DNA of 64,000 bases. It comes from Fen-1258 sp041658245. Its GTDB lineage: Bacteria > Bacteroidota > Ignavibacteria > Ignavibacteriales > Melioribacteraceae. The stretch spans positions 5,803-69,802 of the forward strand of contig JBBAAM010000014.1 in assembly GCA_041658245.1 (NCBI GenBank). The letters are read 5' to 3'. Below, piece after piece: positions 16,437 to 24,769 of this stretch. Position numbers and translations under genes: made by a program. Position 1 is the stretch's first letter, and each line of letters begins with the position of its first letter. The notes under the pieces are model-generated. The model saw nothing but the letters and a program-made list of their open reading frames with translations. It was not told the origin of the DNA and did no database searches.

Positions 16437-16916
16437 GTGAACCATTCGAAAAAATTATCTATTGAATTATACAACTCAGTTTTCGGCGATCCATGGCACG
16501 GCACATGTCTAAAAGATATTCTTGAAAGCATTTCTTTTGAACAAGCAAATAAAAGATCAATTCCCTCCGCACATAATATTATTGAATTAACCCTACATCT
16601 TGATGCATGGACAGAAGAAGTTCTAAGCCGTTTTAATGGCAATGTTTCAGCCGAACCTTCAATAGGGGAATGGCCCACTCCAAAGGATAAAACTGAAGAA
16701 TATTGGCAAGCAGTAAAACAAAAACTGTTTGCAGATACAAATAAATTAATTGCTGTAATCAAAAAGTTTCCAGAAGATAGATTTGATGAAATTATTGGCG
16801 GAGAACGAAATGCTCAGCTTGGAACGGGTCTTTCTTTTGAGGGATTAATAATCGGGTTAGTCCAGCATAATGCATATCACTCGGGGCAAATAGCGTTATT
16901 AAAAAAATCGGTTTGA
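16437..16916 (+). CDS. DinB-like superfamily protein
   Basis: The 159-residue protein looks like a four-helix DinB/YfiT-type metalloprotein. A histidine in LTLHLDAW near 54 and the pair in HNAYHSGQ near 143-147 match the three metal-binding positions of the superfamily. The likely start is a GTG codon. Family members bind metal and some are thiol transferases, but the substrate here is unknown. It is a single gene behind a possible promoter region and followed by a 130-bp gap. Confidence 0.82.
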   Translation: MNHSKKLSIELYNSVFGDPWHGTCLKDILESISFEQANKRSIPSAHNIIELTLHLDAWTEEVLSRFNGNVSAEPSIGEWPTPKDKTEEYWQAVKQKLFADTNKLIAVIKKFPEDRFDEIIGGERNAQLGTGLSFEGLIIGLVQHNAYHSGQIALLKKSV

Positions 16917-17046
16917 TAGAGTAACATTATTCATAAATAAACGTCTATTTAAAGGTCCGATACAATAATTTTTATTATGTTTCGTTTACAGTCTTAGCAA
17001 CACTTAATTGTCTTTTTCATTCATCCATTAACCTTAGGGGGTTAAG

Positions 17047-18324
17047 ATGAGTTCTAAAGTTGTATCTCTATTCTTATTATTTCTTTTTGCTTCAATTTCT
17101 TTCTCACAGCAAGACCAATCATTAATAAAAGAAGGCGCTCCAAACATTTTTATTGATTGTAGTTACTGTGATTTGAACTATATCAAAGAACAAATACCAA
17201 TTGTGAATTACGTGCGTGACCGGAAAGAGGCAGATATTCACATTCTCTTTTCCTATCAGACTACTGGTTCGGGTGGAACGGAAACTTCCCTTTTTTATAT
17301 TGGACAAAGGATGTTTGCCGGTTTAAACGACACTGTGAAATTCTCGACTATTCAATCGGAGAGTAAAGATGAGCAAAGAGCTAAACTTGTAAAAACAATT
17401 AAACTTGGTTTAGCCAGATATATTGGTAAATCCAAAATTGCTGATCAAATGACCATCTCTTATACTAAACCTCAAGCAAAAACTGAAACACAAAATGATG
17501 ATTGGGATTTTTGGCTCTTCAGAACAAGCTTAAATACTTATTTTTATGGACAAGAATCTACCGGATATTTGTATCTCAACGGTTCGATTTCAGCGAGTCG
17601 CGTTACCGAAGAGTTAAAACTAAGTTTTTCTTTATCGAATAGTTATAGTGAAAACTCCTATAGTTATAATAATAATGATTTTATTAGCCTTTCAAGAAGT
17701 ACTAGTCTTAATGCATCGATAATAAAATCATTTACTGATAAATGGTCTTGGGGTTTCTGGACTGGAGCTTACAAATCAACTTATTCCAATATTGATCTAA
17801 GCTACAATATTTCTCCCGGCATTGAATATAATTTTTTCCCATATAGCGAATCGAACAGAAGACAATTAAGAGCAGGTTATAAAATATCGTACATACAAAA
17901 TAAATATATAAAGGAAACAGTTTACTTTAAAACAGAAGAGACTCTATGGAGTCAAACTGCTAACTTAACGTTATCTTTAATTGAACAATGGGGATCATTA
18001 AGCTTCAGTTTATATGGGGCAAATTTTTTATACGACTTTAATAAGTATGGAATTGGAGTTGATAGCCAATGTTCCTTAAACCTTGTTAAAGGATTATCAT
18101 TAAATTTATATGGCAGCTATTCAAAGATCAGAAACCAAATTACACTTCCGCGAGCGGGCGCAACACTTGAGGAAGTTTTGCTTCAAAGAACACAATTAGA
18201 AACCGGTTATTATTTTTACGGATCAATAGGATTTTCATATTCGTTTGGTTCGATCTATAACAATATTGTAAATCCGCGGTTTGGAAACAGCGCCGGCGGA
18301 TATTGGCCTACTGTTAGTAATTAA
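17047..18324 (+). CDS. Outer-membrane beta-barrel protein, uncharacterised
   Basis: A signal peptide (to about residue 20, SFSQ) is followed by a conserved globular part (IDCSYCDLNYIKEQIPIVNYV, DRKEADIHILF, ETSLFYIGQRMFAG) and then, from about 150, alternating aromatic/polar strands typical of an outer-membrane barrel, with an FSYSFGSIYNNIVNPRF end. The N-terminal pattern recurs in uncharacterised FCB-group proteins. GGGG just before the start (17037-17041) may serve as the ribosome site. A decayed paralogue lies directly downstream. Confidence 0.72.
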   Translation: MSSKVVSLFLLFLFASISFSQQDQSLIKEGAPNIFIDCSYCDLNYIKEQIPIVNYVRDRKEADIHILFSYQTTGSGGTETSLFYIGQRMFAGLNDTVKFSTIQSESKDEQRAKLVKTIKLGLARYIGKSKIADQMTISYTKPQAKTETQNDDWDFWLFRTSLNTYFYGQESTGYLYLNGSISASRVTEELKLSFSLSNSYSENSYSYNNNDFISLSRSTSLNASIIKSFTDKWSWGFWTGAYKSTYSNIDLSYNISPGIEYNFFPYSESNRRQLRAGYKISYIQNKYIKETVYFKTEETLWSQTANLTLSLIEQWGSLSFSLYGANFLYDFNKYGIGVDSQCSLNLVKGLSLNLYGSYSKIRNQITLPRAGATLEEVLLQRTQLETGYYFYGSIGFSYSFGSIYNNIVNPRFGNSAGGYWPTVSN

Positions 18325-18460
18325 AAACATAATCAGAATTACTTCAGGTTGTTGTGATGTTAATTATGAACTAAACTTCAACAATATTTATTTTAATTTT
18401 TATTCTATTCGTGTATCATCGCTCAAAACTCTCGGAGCTTAATTAAAAAGAAGCTCCGAT

Positions 18461-18920
18461 TGTTTATCTTGATTGCCATTGCAACAAGAGTTACATCAAA
18501 GAACAAATTCTGATTGTGAATAATATAATGGACCGAAACGATGCGGATATTCACATTTTTTTACTGATTTGAAAACCAGTTCCGGAGGGAGAAATATAGT
18601 CTATTGAGTTGATTGAAACCTGGGGAAATGTCGGTTTCAGTTTAAACGGTTCCAACTATTAACATGATTTTAATTTGTATTCACTTGGAGTAAATGGTTT
18701 TATTTCCCGGAAATTGGTGAAAGGATTATCGTTAGATGTTAGAGGAAACTATTCAAAAATAAACAATCAAATTTCTTTACCGCGTGGCGATGCATCACTC
18801 GAAGATATTTTATTACGCAGAAGAGAAATTCAAACTCAGTACTCATATAACTTTTCTATCGGGCTTTCATACAGGTTCGGTTCTATTTATAATAATGCAA
18901 TTAATCCACGTTTCGATTAA
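18461..18920 (+). pseudogene. Decayed paralogue of the upstream barrel protein
   Basis: From 18461, translation gives fragments matching residues about 36-75 of the 17047-18324 protein (a conserved DCHCNKSYIKEQI-type stretch, then DADIHIF), broken by stops. From about 18600 a second fragment matches its C-terminal barrel, ending in NYSKINNQISLPRGDASLED and FGSIYNNAINPRFD. The middle 200 or more residues are absent. It is a deleted tandem duplicate. A hairpin, CGGAGCTT/AAGCTCCG (18433-18458), lies before it and may terminate the upstream gene. Confidence 0.85.
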
Positions 18921-18992
18921 GATTAAAAAATTGTAGAAACTACTGATTTAAAACTTTCCTATTTTTCATTTATGAAATTTTGAGACCGTAAT

Positions 18993-20153
18993 TTGTTTAA
19001 TAAAAACTTTTTAGTGATATCTTGCCTGCTTCTCATCTGTTATGTCTCCATCCACTATACTCAAACGACAAACTTTGGTTTCTACTACGTCTCCGGTTCC
19101 GGCGACCACGGAATTTATCTTGCAGAAAAAGATCAGCTCGGTAATTGGAAAAGAGGAAAGAAAATTTTATTAGACGGTCAATTCAACGGCAATGCAGTTG
19201 ATCCCGATGTTATCAAGCTTGATGACGGCAGATACAGATTATTTTACTATAAAGGATATTTCGTTACGCCGCCTCCGCCAAATTATACTGCTCATGAAAT
19301 CTACAGTGCAATTTCAAATGATGGTGTTAATTTCACCGTTGAAGGAAAAGTATTTGAATCAGATAATATTACCGATCCAACGGTTATAAAATTAAATGAC
19401 GGTTCATTCTTAATGGCTTGCGTTCGGGGCAATTTGGATATTTTTGCCAAAAGTGTTGACGGAAAAAATTTTCAAGCAACCGGCGTGACAATTCAAAACG
19501 GGGGAATACCCGAATTAGTTAAACTTGATGACGGTTCTGTCAGATTATTTTATAACGGTCCCGGCGGAATTATCAGCAGCAGATCTACGGACAGCGGTTC
19601 AACATGGACCAAAGAAAATGGCGTTCGATTATCATACAGCAGCGGTATTGCAGACCCGAGTGTTATTAAACGTGCCGATGGAAAATGGTATTTAATTGTA
19701 AAAGGTTTTAATAACACCGGCGCACAAAATCCCGCGGGACATAATGTTCGACTATCTGAAAGTAATGATTGTTACACGTTCAATTTTGTAAATGGAGTAT
19801 TGTTAGATAGTGCAAGCGTTCCAGACGGAGTGGTTTTGAATCAATCAACAGATGTGTTAGAAAAAAATGAAAAATTTCTTCCGAACAATTTTATCCTTTA
19901 TCAAAATTATCCTAATCCGTTTAACGGGGAATCGGTTATCAGTTATCGGTTATCTGTTGCTGGTTATGTAACACTGAAAATTTATGATGTTTTAGGTAGA
20001 GAGATTTCTGCTCTTGTTAACGAAACTCAGCATGTCGGAATTCATAACTCAAAATTCATAACTCAAAATTCGACGCTGCCAAGCGGAATTTATTATTACA
20101 AACTCACCGTCAACGGTTTTTCTCAAACAAAAAAAATGGTTTTATTAAAATGA
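18993..20153 (+). CDS. T9SS-exported beta-propeller protein
   Basis: The start is probably TTG at 18993. A signal peptide (to about residue 24) precedes repeated blades of the pattern DPxVIKLDDGxxRLFY and STDSGSTWTKENG, suggesting a five-bladed propeller as in GH43/sialidase-like folds, although no catalytic residues can be assigned. Residues about 300-386 are a T9SS type A sorting domain (YQNYPNPFN, VTLKIYDVLGREISALVN, LPSGIYYYKL, KKMVLLK). It ends by overlapping the next start by 4 bp, implying translational coupling to the AlkD-like gene. Confidence 0.78.
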   Translation: MFNKNFLVISCLLLICYVSIHYTQTTNFGFYYVSGSGDHGIYLAEKDQLGNWKRGKKILLDGQFNGNAVDPDVIKLDDGRYRLFYYKGYFVTPPPPNYTAHEIYSAISNDGVNFTVEGKVFESDNITDPTVIKLNDGSFLMACVRGNLDIFAKSVDGKNFQATGVTIQNGGIPELVKLDDGSVRLFYNGPGGIISSRSTDSGSTWTKENGVRLSYSSGIADPSVIKRADGKWYLIVKGFNNTGAQNPAGHNVRLSESNDCYTFNFVNGVLLDSASVPDGVVLNQSTDVLEKNEKFLPNNFILYQNYPNPFNGESVISYRLSVAGYVTLKIYDVLGREISALVNETQHVGIHNSKFITQNSTLPSGIYYYKLTVNGFSQTKKMVLLK

Positions 20154-20827
20154 CTTCTGAAGAAATAATCTCCGAACTTAAAAAACATTACAATCCGCGC
20201 AATGTTGAAGGTATGGCTCGTTACGGAATCAATGTTGAAAAAGTTTTTGGGTTGAATGTTCCGTACATGCGTGCGCTCGCTAAGAAAATCGGCAAAAATC
20301 ACGAATTTGCGCTTAAGCTGTGGGAAACCGGTTATCATGAAGCGCGGCACATTGCTTCTATGATTGACGATCCGAAACTTGTTACAAAATCTCAAATGAA
20401 TAAATGGGTTCACGATTTCAACTCGTGGGATATCTGCGATGGAACGTGCAGTAATCTTTTTAGAAAAACCCCGTACGCATTAGAAAAAATTTTTGAATGG
20501 TGTGAAAAGAAGGAAGAATATATCCGCCGCGCTGGATTTTCATTGTTGTGTTACATAGTGGTTCACGATAAGAAAAGAGATGACAAAGATTTTTTGCAAT
20601 TCTTTCCACTGATAAAAAAACATTCTGTTGATGAAAGAAATTTTGTGAAGAAAGCTGTTAACTGGGCGTTGAGACAAATCGGGAAACGAAATAAATATTT
20701 AAACAAAGAAGCGCTCAAACTTGCTAAAGAAATTCAAGCGCTGGATTCCAAATCGGCACGGTGGATTGCAAACGATGCAATCCGCGAATTGACCAATCCT
20801 AAGATCTTAGCGAGAATTAAAAAATAA
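20150..20827 (+). CDS. AlkD-like DNA alkylation repair enzyme
   Basis: The 225-residue all-helical protein matches the DNA alkylation repair (HEAT-like ALK) family: RYGINVEKVFGLNVPYMR near the N-terminus, TGYHEARHIASMI, the WDICDG motif with the conserved Asp, FVKKAVNWALRQIGKRN and KSARWIANDAIREL. AlkD enzymes excise cationic alkylated bases such as 3-methyladenine without flipping the base. Its start overlaps the end of the secreted propeller gene, an odd pairing. It is complete. Confidence 0.88.
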   Translation: MTSEEIISELKKHYNPRNVEGMARYGINVEKVFGLNVPYMRALAKKIGKNHEFALKLWETGYHEARHIASMIDDPKLVTKSQMNKWVHDFNSWDICDGTCSNLFRKTPYALEKIFEWCEKKEEYIRRAGFSLLCYIVVHDKKRDDKDFLQFFPLIKKHSVDERNFVKKAVNWALRQIGKRNKYLNKEALKLAKEIQALDSKSARWIANDAIRELTNPKILARIKK

Positions 20828-20829
20828 AT

Positions 20830-20857
20830 GTAGAGACACATGGCCATTCGTCTCTAC
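20830..20857. repeat. REP-like hairpin after the AlkD gene
   Basis: GTAGAGAC (20830-20837) and GTCTCTAC (20850-20857) form a perfect 8-bp stem 3 bp after the stop codon. This GTAGAGAC-type palindrome is a common dispersed intergenic repeat style in several phyla. There is no T-tract, so a 3' stability element or REP copy is more likely than a terminator. Confidence 0.5.
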
Positions 20858-20924
20858 CATTAACCACAATAAATTTTACAGCTTGATATTGAAAACAAAG
20901 TTGAAGAAGTTGCAATTAGAAACC

Positions 20925-20949
20925 TTGAGGTGCCAAATTGGCACCTCAA
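20925..20949. promoter_or_regulatory. Perfect palindrome upstream of the first ORF6N gene
   Basis: TTGAGGTGCCAA and TTGGCACCTCAA are perfectly symmetric around a single central A. The site ends 15 bp before the ORF6N start. The almost zero-length loop argues for a dimeric-protein binding or cutting site rather than an RNA hairpin. Related palindromes lie at 21171-21197 (inside this gene) and 21582-21669, and at 21887-21917 (inside the second gene). Confidence 0.65.
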
Positions 20950-20964
20950 AAACGAGGGGACTTT

Positions 20965-21513
20965 ATGGGGAAGAAAATAGAATCATTATTGCCAGTCGAA
21001 AGAATTACTACCAAAATATTTCTTTTACGCGGAGAAAAGGTTTTGCTTGATAGCGATCTTGCCGAGCTTTACGGCGTTGAGGCAAAGAAATTAAATCAAG
21101 CCGTAAAAAGAAACATCGAAAGATTTCCGAATGATTTTATGTTCCGTTTAACAACAGAGGAATACAAAATCTTGAGGTCACAATTTGCGACCTCAAGTTT
21201 AACCGGACAAAAAACGGGGTGGGGCGGAAGAAGATACTTACCTCTTGCATTTACCGAACAAGGTGTTGCAATGTTGTCTTCTGTTTTGAACAGCGAAAGA
21301 GCCGTACAGGTAAACATTGCAATTATGCGCGCATTTGTGCAGATGAGAAAGTTCTTGCAGAGCAATGATATACTTGCAAAAAAATTGAACGAACTTGAAA
21401 AAGAAACGAAAAAGAGATTTGCAAAACAGCATGAAGAAATAAAGATTATCTTTGAGGCGATAAAAGAATTGATGATCGAAAAGGAAAAACCGAAAAGTAA
21501 GATTGGGTTTTAG
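20965..21513 (+). CDS. ORF6N domain protein, first of a tandem pair
   Basis: From the ATG at 20965 (preceded by GAGGGGAC) the protein has an ORF6N DNA-binding-type domain: LPVERITTKIFLLRGEKVLLDSDLAELYGVE, RNIERFPNDFMFRLT and YLPLAFTEQGVAMLSSVLNSERAVQVNI, then a coiled-coil C-terminal tail. ORF6N domains are found in phage and bacterial regulators; the exact role is not established. An upstream in-frame ATG at 20938 lies within the palindrome and is unlikely to be used. A 27-bp near-palindrome at 21171-21197 encodes the LRSQFATS segment. Confidence 0.85.
   Translation: MGKKIESLLPVERITTKIFLLRGEKVLLDSDLAELYGVEAKKLNQAVKRNIERFPNDFMFRLTTEEYKILRSQFATSSLTGQKTGWGGRRYLPLAFTEQGVAMLSSVLNSERAVQVNIAIMRAFVQMRKFLQSNDILAKKLNELEKETKKRFAKQHEEIKIIFEAIKELMIEKEKPKSKIGF
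21171..21197. repeat. Palindrome within the first ORF6N coding region
   Basis: CTTGAGGTCACAA and TTGCGACCTCAAG are symmetric with one mismatch around a central T. It shares the CAA(A/T)TTG core with the palindromes outside the gene. It encodes the LRSQFATS stretch, so it is conserved both as protein and as symmetric DNA. Confidence 0.6.
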
Positions 21514-21581
21514 TATTACATAACAACAAATTTTACTGCTTAATATTGAAACCAAATTTGGGCAAGTTATAATTAGAAAAC

Positions 21582-21669
21582 TTGAGGTGCCAAATTGGCG
21601 TCTCAAAAAGGTTATCACAAATTGTGATAACCAGAGAATCTTTTAAGGTCGCAATTTGTGACCTTAAAA
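21582..21669. repeat. Cluster of three palindromes upstream of the second ORF6N gene
   Basis: Three palindromes lie in 88 bp. The first (21582-21606) repeats the upstream TTGAGGTGCCAA form but with two mismatches in its right arm. The second (21610-21632), GGTTATCACAA / TTGTGATAACC, is perfect. The third (21641-21669), TTTTAAGGTCGCAA / TTGTGACCTTAAAA, has one mismatch. All keep a CAA-W-TTG centre while the arms differ, so symmetry rather than exact sequence is preserved. Confidence 0.65.
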
Positions 21670-21683
21670 ACCAAGGGGACTTT

Positions 21684-22216
21684 ATGGGGAAAAGAACAGA
21701 ATCATCATTACCGGTCGAAAGGATTACTTCCAAGATATATCTTCTTCGAAATGAAAAAGTTTTGATAGACCGTGATCTCGCCCAACTTTATGGTGTAGAA
21801 ACCAACCGCTTGAAAGAAGCGGTAAAAGAAATATTGATCGTTTCCCACCGGATTTTATGTTTGTCTTATCCAAAGATGAATTTAAAAATTGGAGGACGCA
21901 ATTTGCGACCTCCAATTCCGACAAGATGGGATTGAGATATGCGTCGTTGGCATTCACAGAACAAGGTGTTGCTATGTTGTCTTCTGTTTTGAACAGCGAA
22001 AGAGCCGTACAGGTAAACATTGCAATTATGCGCGCATTTGTGCAGATGAGAAAGTTCTTGCAGAGCAATGATATACTTGCAAAGAAACTGAACGAGCTTG
22101 AAAAAGAAACAAAGAAGAGATTTGCCAAACAGCAGGAACAGATAAAGTTTATCTTTGAAGCAATAAAAGAATTGATGATCGGAAAGGAAAAGCCGAAAAG
22201 AAAGATCGGGTTTTAG
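21684..22216 (+). pseudogene. ORF6N domain protein, second tandem copy, frameshifted
   Basis: The copy starts at 21684 (MGKRTESSLPVERITSKIYLL) and runs in frame to about 21823, where AAAA stands where the first copy's reading requires one more A (a KRNIDRF reading becomes KEILIVS). The correct frame resumes from about 21830 and continues to 22216 with FVLSKDEFKNW and a C-terminal half nearly identical to the first copy. It is therefore either a recent pseudogene, a sequencing error in an A-run, or a slippage-regulated gene. The palindrome at 21887-21917 lies inside. Confidence 0.85.
21887..21917. repeat. Palindrome within the second ORF6N copy
   Basis: AATTGGAGGACGCAA and TTGCGACCTCCAATT pair with one mismatch around a central T. 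It occupies the same coding position as the palindrome of the first copy, but with different arm bases whose changes on each side compensate. Confidence 0.6.
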
Positions 22217-22530
22217 TATTACATAGTTTATAGACGTTCCTGCGGAACATCTTTCTATCCTAAATACTTCCTCGTTACAAACTCCTTCCATCCGTTTTCA
22301 AATCGTGAAGCTCTTAATCTCAATATTAATAGAATGGCGATGTTAAATTCTATCTCAGACTGGTGGCTCTCTTTAAATTGGTTTTCTAATAATCATTTCC
22401 GTATGTTTACACCCGTAAAGGCAGTAACTTTAGATGTAGATGTAGACGTAGAAGTATCTTCGAAGCCTCACCTGTTTAAAGCCTGTCGTAAACAATCAAT
22501 TATCAACAAATTAACAAAGGAGCATCTGTC
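22217..22530 (+). promoter_or_regulatory. Long leader of the cold-shock gene
   Basis: This 314-bp stretch between the ORF6N copy and the cold-shock start has no convincing gene. It ends in AAAGGAG (22516-22522), a strong ribosome site. A GATGTAGATGTAGACGTAGAA near-repeat lies at 22433-22453. Cold-shock mRNAs often have long leaders that refold with temperature; a leader here is plausible but no defined structure could be drawn by eye. Confidence 0.35.
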
Positions 22531-22743
22531 ATGGCAGAGCGCAAACAAGGATCTGTTAAATGGTTTAACAGCACCAAAGGTTTTGGTTTCATTTCACAAG
22601 AAGGCGGAGAAGATGTATTTGTACATTTTCAAGCAATTGTAGGCGATGGATACAAAACATTAAACGAAAACGATAAAGTTGAATTCTCAGTTACACAGGG
22701 TCCGAAAGGACTTCAAGCAGCTGAAGTTAAAAAGATCAGCTAA
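22531..22743 (+). CDS. Cold-shock protein (CspA family)
   Basis: This 70-residue single cold-shock domain has both RNA-binding motifs, KWFNSTKGFGFI (RNP1) and DVFVHFQAI (RNP2). Such proteins bind single-stranded RNA and act as chaperones of mRNA structure. It has a strong ribosome site and its own terminator at 22766-22788, so it is a monocistronic unit. Confidence 0.97.
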   Translation: MAERKQGSVKWFNSTKGFGFISQEGGEDVFVHFQAIVGDGYKTLNENDKVEFSVTQGPKGLQAAEVKKIS

Positions 22744-22765
22744 TAGTAACTCGTTTTAGATTTGA

Positions 22766-22788
22766 CCCCCGTTAATCGGGGGTTTTTT
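22766..22788 (+). terminator. Intrinsic terminator of the cold-shock gene
   Basis: CCCCC-GTTAATC-GGGGG (22766-22782) followed by six T residues lies 23 bp after the stop codon. It also lies just downstream of the minus-strand DUF362 gene end (22792), which it may serve on the other strand. Confidence 0.9.
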
Positions 22789-22791
22789 ATT

Positions 22792-23682
22792 TTAAATAAG
22801 AATTCCTTCTTTCATACCAAGTTTTACCAGATTGATTTTATTCATATCTGACGTACCAAGATGATATCGAGTATCCGCAAGTTCAATATGTTTTGCCGGA
22901 GGATTCAACGGTTTTTCTTCACCGAAAAATTCTTTTCGTTTTGCTTCAATTATTTTTAATCCGACCGCATCGCACGCAACGGGATCTATGCCTACAATAA
23001 TTCCTTTATACTGCCAAATATAATCCGAACTGTATCCATGAGGACCAACACTGTGGAACAGCGGAGTTAACATTACAAGAACATTCAGCCGCGTCTTTCC
23101 TTTTACATGAGGCAAATTCCAAATAGCTGCAAGATCTGCACAAGAATCGTAGTGGTAGTCCGAGGGTGTTTCAACAAACATTATATAGTTCTTTATAAGA
23201 CTTCCGACACCGGACCAATAATGCGTTCGCATTGGTCTTGAGTTTATCAGTGCTGTAGCTCTTTGAAAAACCGGATCGCTCAAAATTCCACGGTCTTTAA
23301 CAGAGATGTTTTTCTCTGCAACACCTGCTTCCATAATTCTTTTCTTGATCGCTTTTTCCAATTCGCTTGGTGTTGCGAGGTAGTTCCACACATTTGTTTT
23401 GATTCCAACAATATCTTCTGGTCTAATGATTTTCTTCCATGCTGATGCGGCATCATTTGTGTTGAATAAATTTCTCACCGCATCATCGAGCATTCTTTGA
23501 ATGACCTCTGCATTTACTTTGTTGTTCGCATCAAGAACATTCGAATCTCTTATCAAAACTACTTTTGTTTTCTGATCCGGCCGGCCGAAAAGCGATTGAG
23601 GAAATTTCATAAATAGAGCTGCGCTTGCCGCTAACGTACCGGTTTTCAAAAAATCTCTTCTGTTAAGATTTTTTTGTTTCAT
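22792..23682 (-). CDS. DUF362 domain protein with twin-arginine signal
   Basis: The 296-residue protein starts with a Tat signal (NRRDFLKTGTLAASAALF), so it should be exported folded. The rest fits the DUF362 family (KTKVVLIRDSNV, IVGIKTN, and GIDPVACDAVGLKII near the C-terminus). Some DUF362 proteins bind iron-sulfur clusters through ferredoxin repeats, but no cysteine cluster is present here. It is 17 bp downstream of the DUF6599-like gene, so both are probably one operon. Confidence 0.82.
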   Translation of the reverse strand: MKQKNLNRRDFLKTGTLAASAALFMKFPQSLFGRPDQKTKVVLIRDSNVLDANNKVNAEVIQRMLDDAVRNLFNTNDAASAWKKIIRPEDIVGIKTNVWNYLATPSELEKAIKKRIMEAGVAEKNISVKDRGILSDPVFQRATALINSRPMRTHYWSGVGSLIKNYIMFVETPSDYHYDSCADLAAIWNLPHVKGKTRLNVLVMLTPLFHSVGPHGYSSDYIWQYKGIIVGIDPVACDAVGLKIIEAKRKEFFGEEKPLNPPAKHIELADTRYHLGTSDMNKINLVKLGMKEGILI

Positions 23683-23699
23683 GTTGACGACTCCGTTAA

Positions 23700-24611
23700 T
23701 TACTTATTTATCTCTTTCGTTATAATAATTGCTTTTGTTGAACTAAGTAATTTGTTCACGGATTCTTTTGACACACTGTTAAAAACACCGATGAAAAAGT
23801 TATTTACTAATTCAATCCCGCTCCACTTATTCTTGCCGTCTTTCAGCACATGATTGTTTAGTAATTTAGAATTATAATTTTGTGTGAATTTCTCTTTTGC
23901 CGCAGCGGCTTCTCTACTGTTAGAATATTTTATTACAAGTAAAACCTGTTTATTGTTTTTCTCATTATACAGTGAAAGCACGGCTTGAGTGTTTTGATCT
24001 ATGTTGAGAATATTTTCGTTCGATATAAAATAGTGCGCATTAAGCCAAACATAATGACGGAAATAACGGAGGCTTTCTTTATCCAGCAATTCCGACGGTA
24101 AATATTCAATAATCTCCGGAAGCGGTCCGGTTTCTGCAATTGATTCATCTAATAATTTTGCAATTCTTATAATTGTTTTTTTTGATTCTTCTGTTTCGGT
24201 ATTAGAAATAATCGAAACATAAAAATTATTCTTCCAAAAAATTATTGCCCCATGAGATTCCTGCGATTGCTGTCCAAAATTATTTACAAATTTTACCGAT
24301 GAAAAAGAAAACACACCGAATGCATCATAAGAAGTATTCATGTAAAAAATGTCAATCATTAAATCCGGCTGATTGTCGCGGGAATAAATTCTGTTAAATA
24401 CTTTCGTAAATCCAAAGCTGAGAAATAACTCGGCCCCGCCGTCAATATAATTATACAACGTTTCATTGTTATACGTCCGATCGGTTAAAATTTTCCAGCC
24501 GTCAATATTCTCCGGGAGTGCTTTCGAAGGGTCACTAACTGTTTGTGCGTTCATTATCATTTCAAAATTGAAAAAGAAAAAAAGAAAAAAATATATGTGA
24601 TTATGTTTCAT
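23700..24611 (-). CDS. DUF6599-like exported protein
   Basis: A hydrophobic start (residues 3-22, ending NAQT) suggests export. The mature part contains NETLYNYIDGGAELFLSFGF and YDAFGVFSF, recurring signatures of the DUF6599 group, and a C-terminal repeat of similar fold. The function is unknown. It precedes the Tat-exported DUF362 gene by 17 bp, suggesting that they act together in the periplasm. Confidence 0.65.
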   Translation of the reverse strand: MKHNHIYFFLFFFFNFEMIMNAQTVSDPSKALPENIDGWKILTDRTYNNETLYNYIDGGAELFLSFGFTKVFNRIYSRDNQPDLMIDIFYMNTSYDAFGVFSFSSVKFVNNFGQQSQESHGAIIFWKNNFYVSIISNTETEESKKTIIRIAKLLDESIAETGPLPEIIEYLPSELLDKESLRYFRHYVWLNAHYFISNENILNIDQNTQAVLSLYNEKNNKQVLLVIKYSNSREAAAAKEKFTQNYNSKLLNNHVLKDGKNKWSGIELVNNFFIGVFNSVSKESVNKLLSSTKAIIITKEINK

Positions 24612-24769
24612 TTATATGCGGCAGTAATTGAAAAGTGATCAAAGTTTCAAATAAAAATTAATATTAGTTGGTTGGTAAGTCAAAGCATATGTTTAATCCA
24701 ATAATCCCTAAATCAATTCAGAAAAAACGAGTTCTCGATTTAACCCCCGCTTGCCGATCTTAAAGAAGA

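Noticed and set aside
20925..21917. Repeated palindromes as a CRISPR array
   Set aside because: Arms differ between copies, spacing is irregular, some copies are inside genes, and no cas gene is present.
22334..22642. 102-residue open frame overlapping the cold-shock gene
   Set aside because: It runs out of frame through the highly conserved cold-shock domain and resembles no family.
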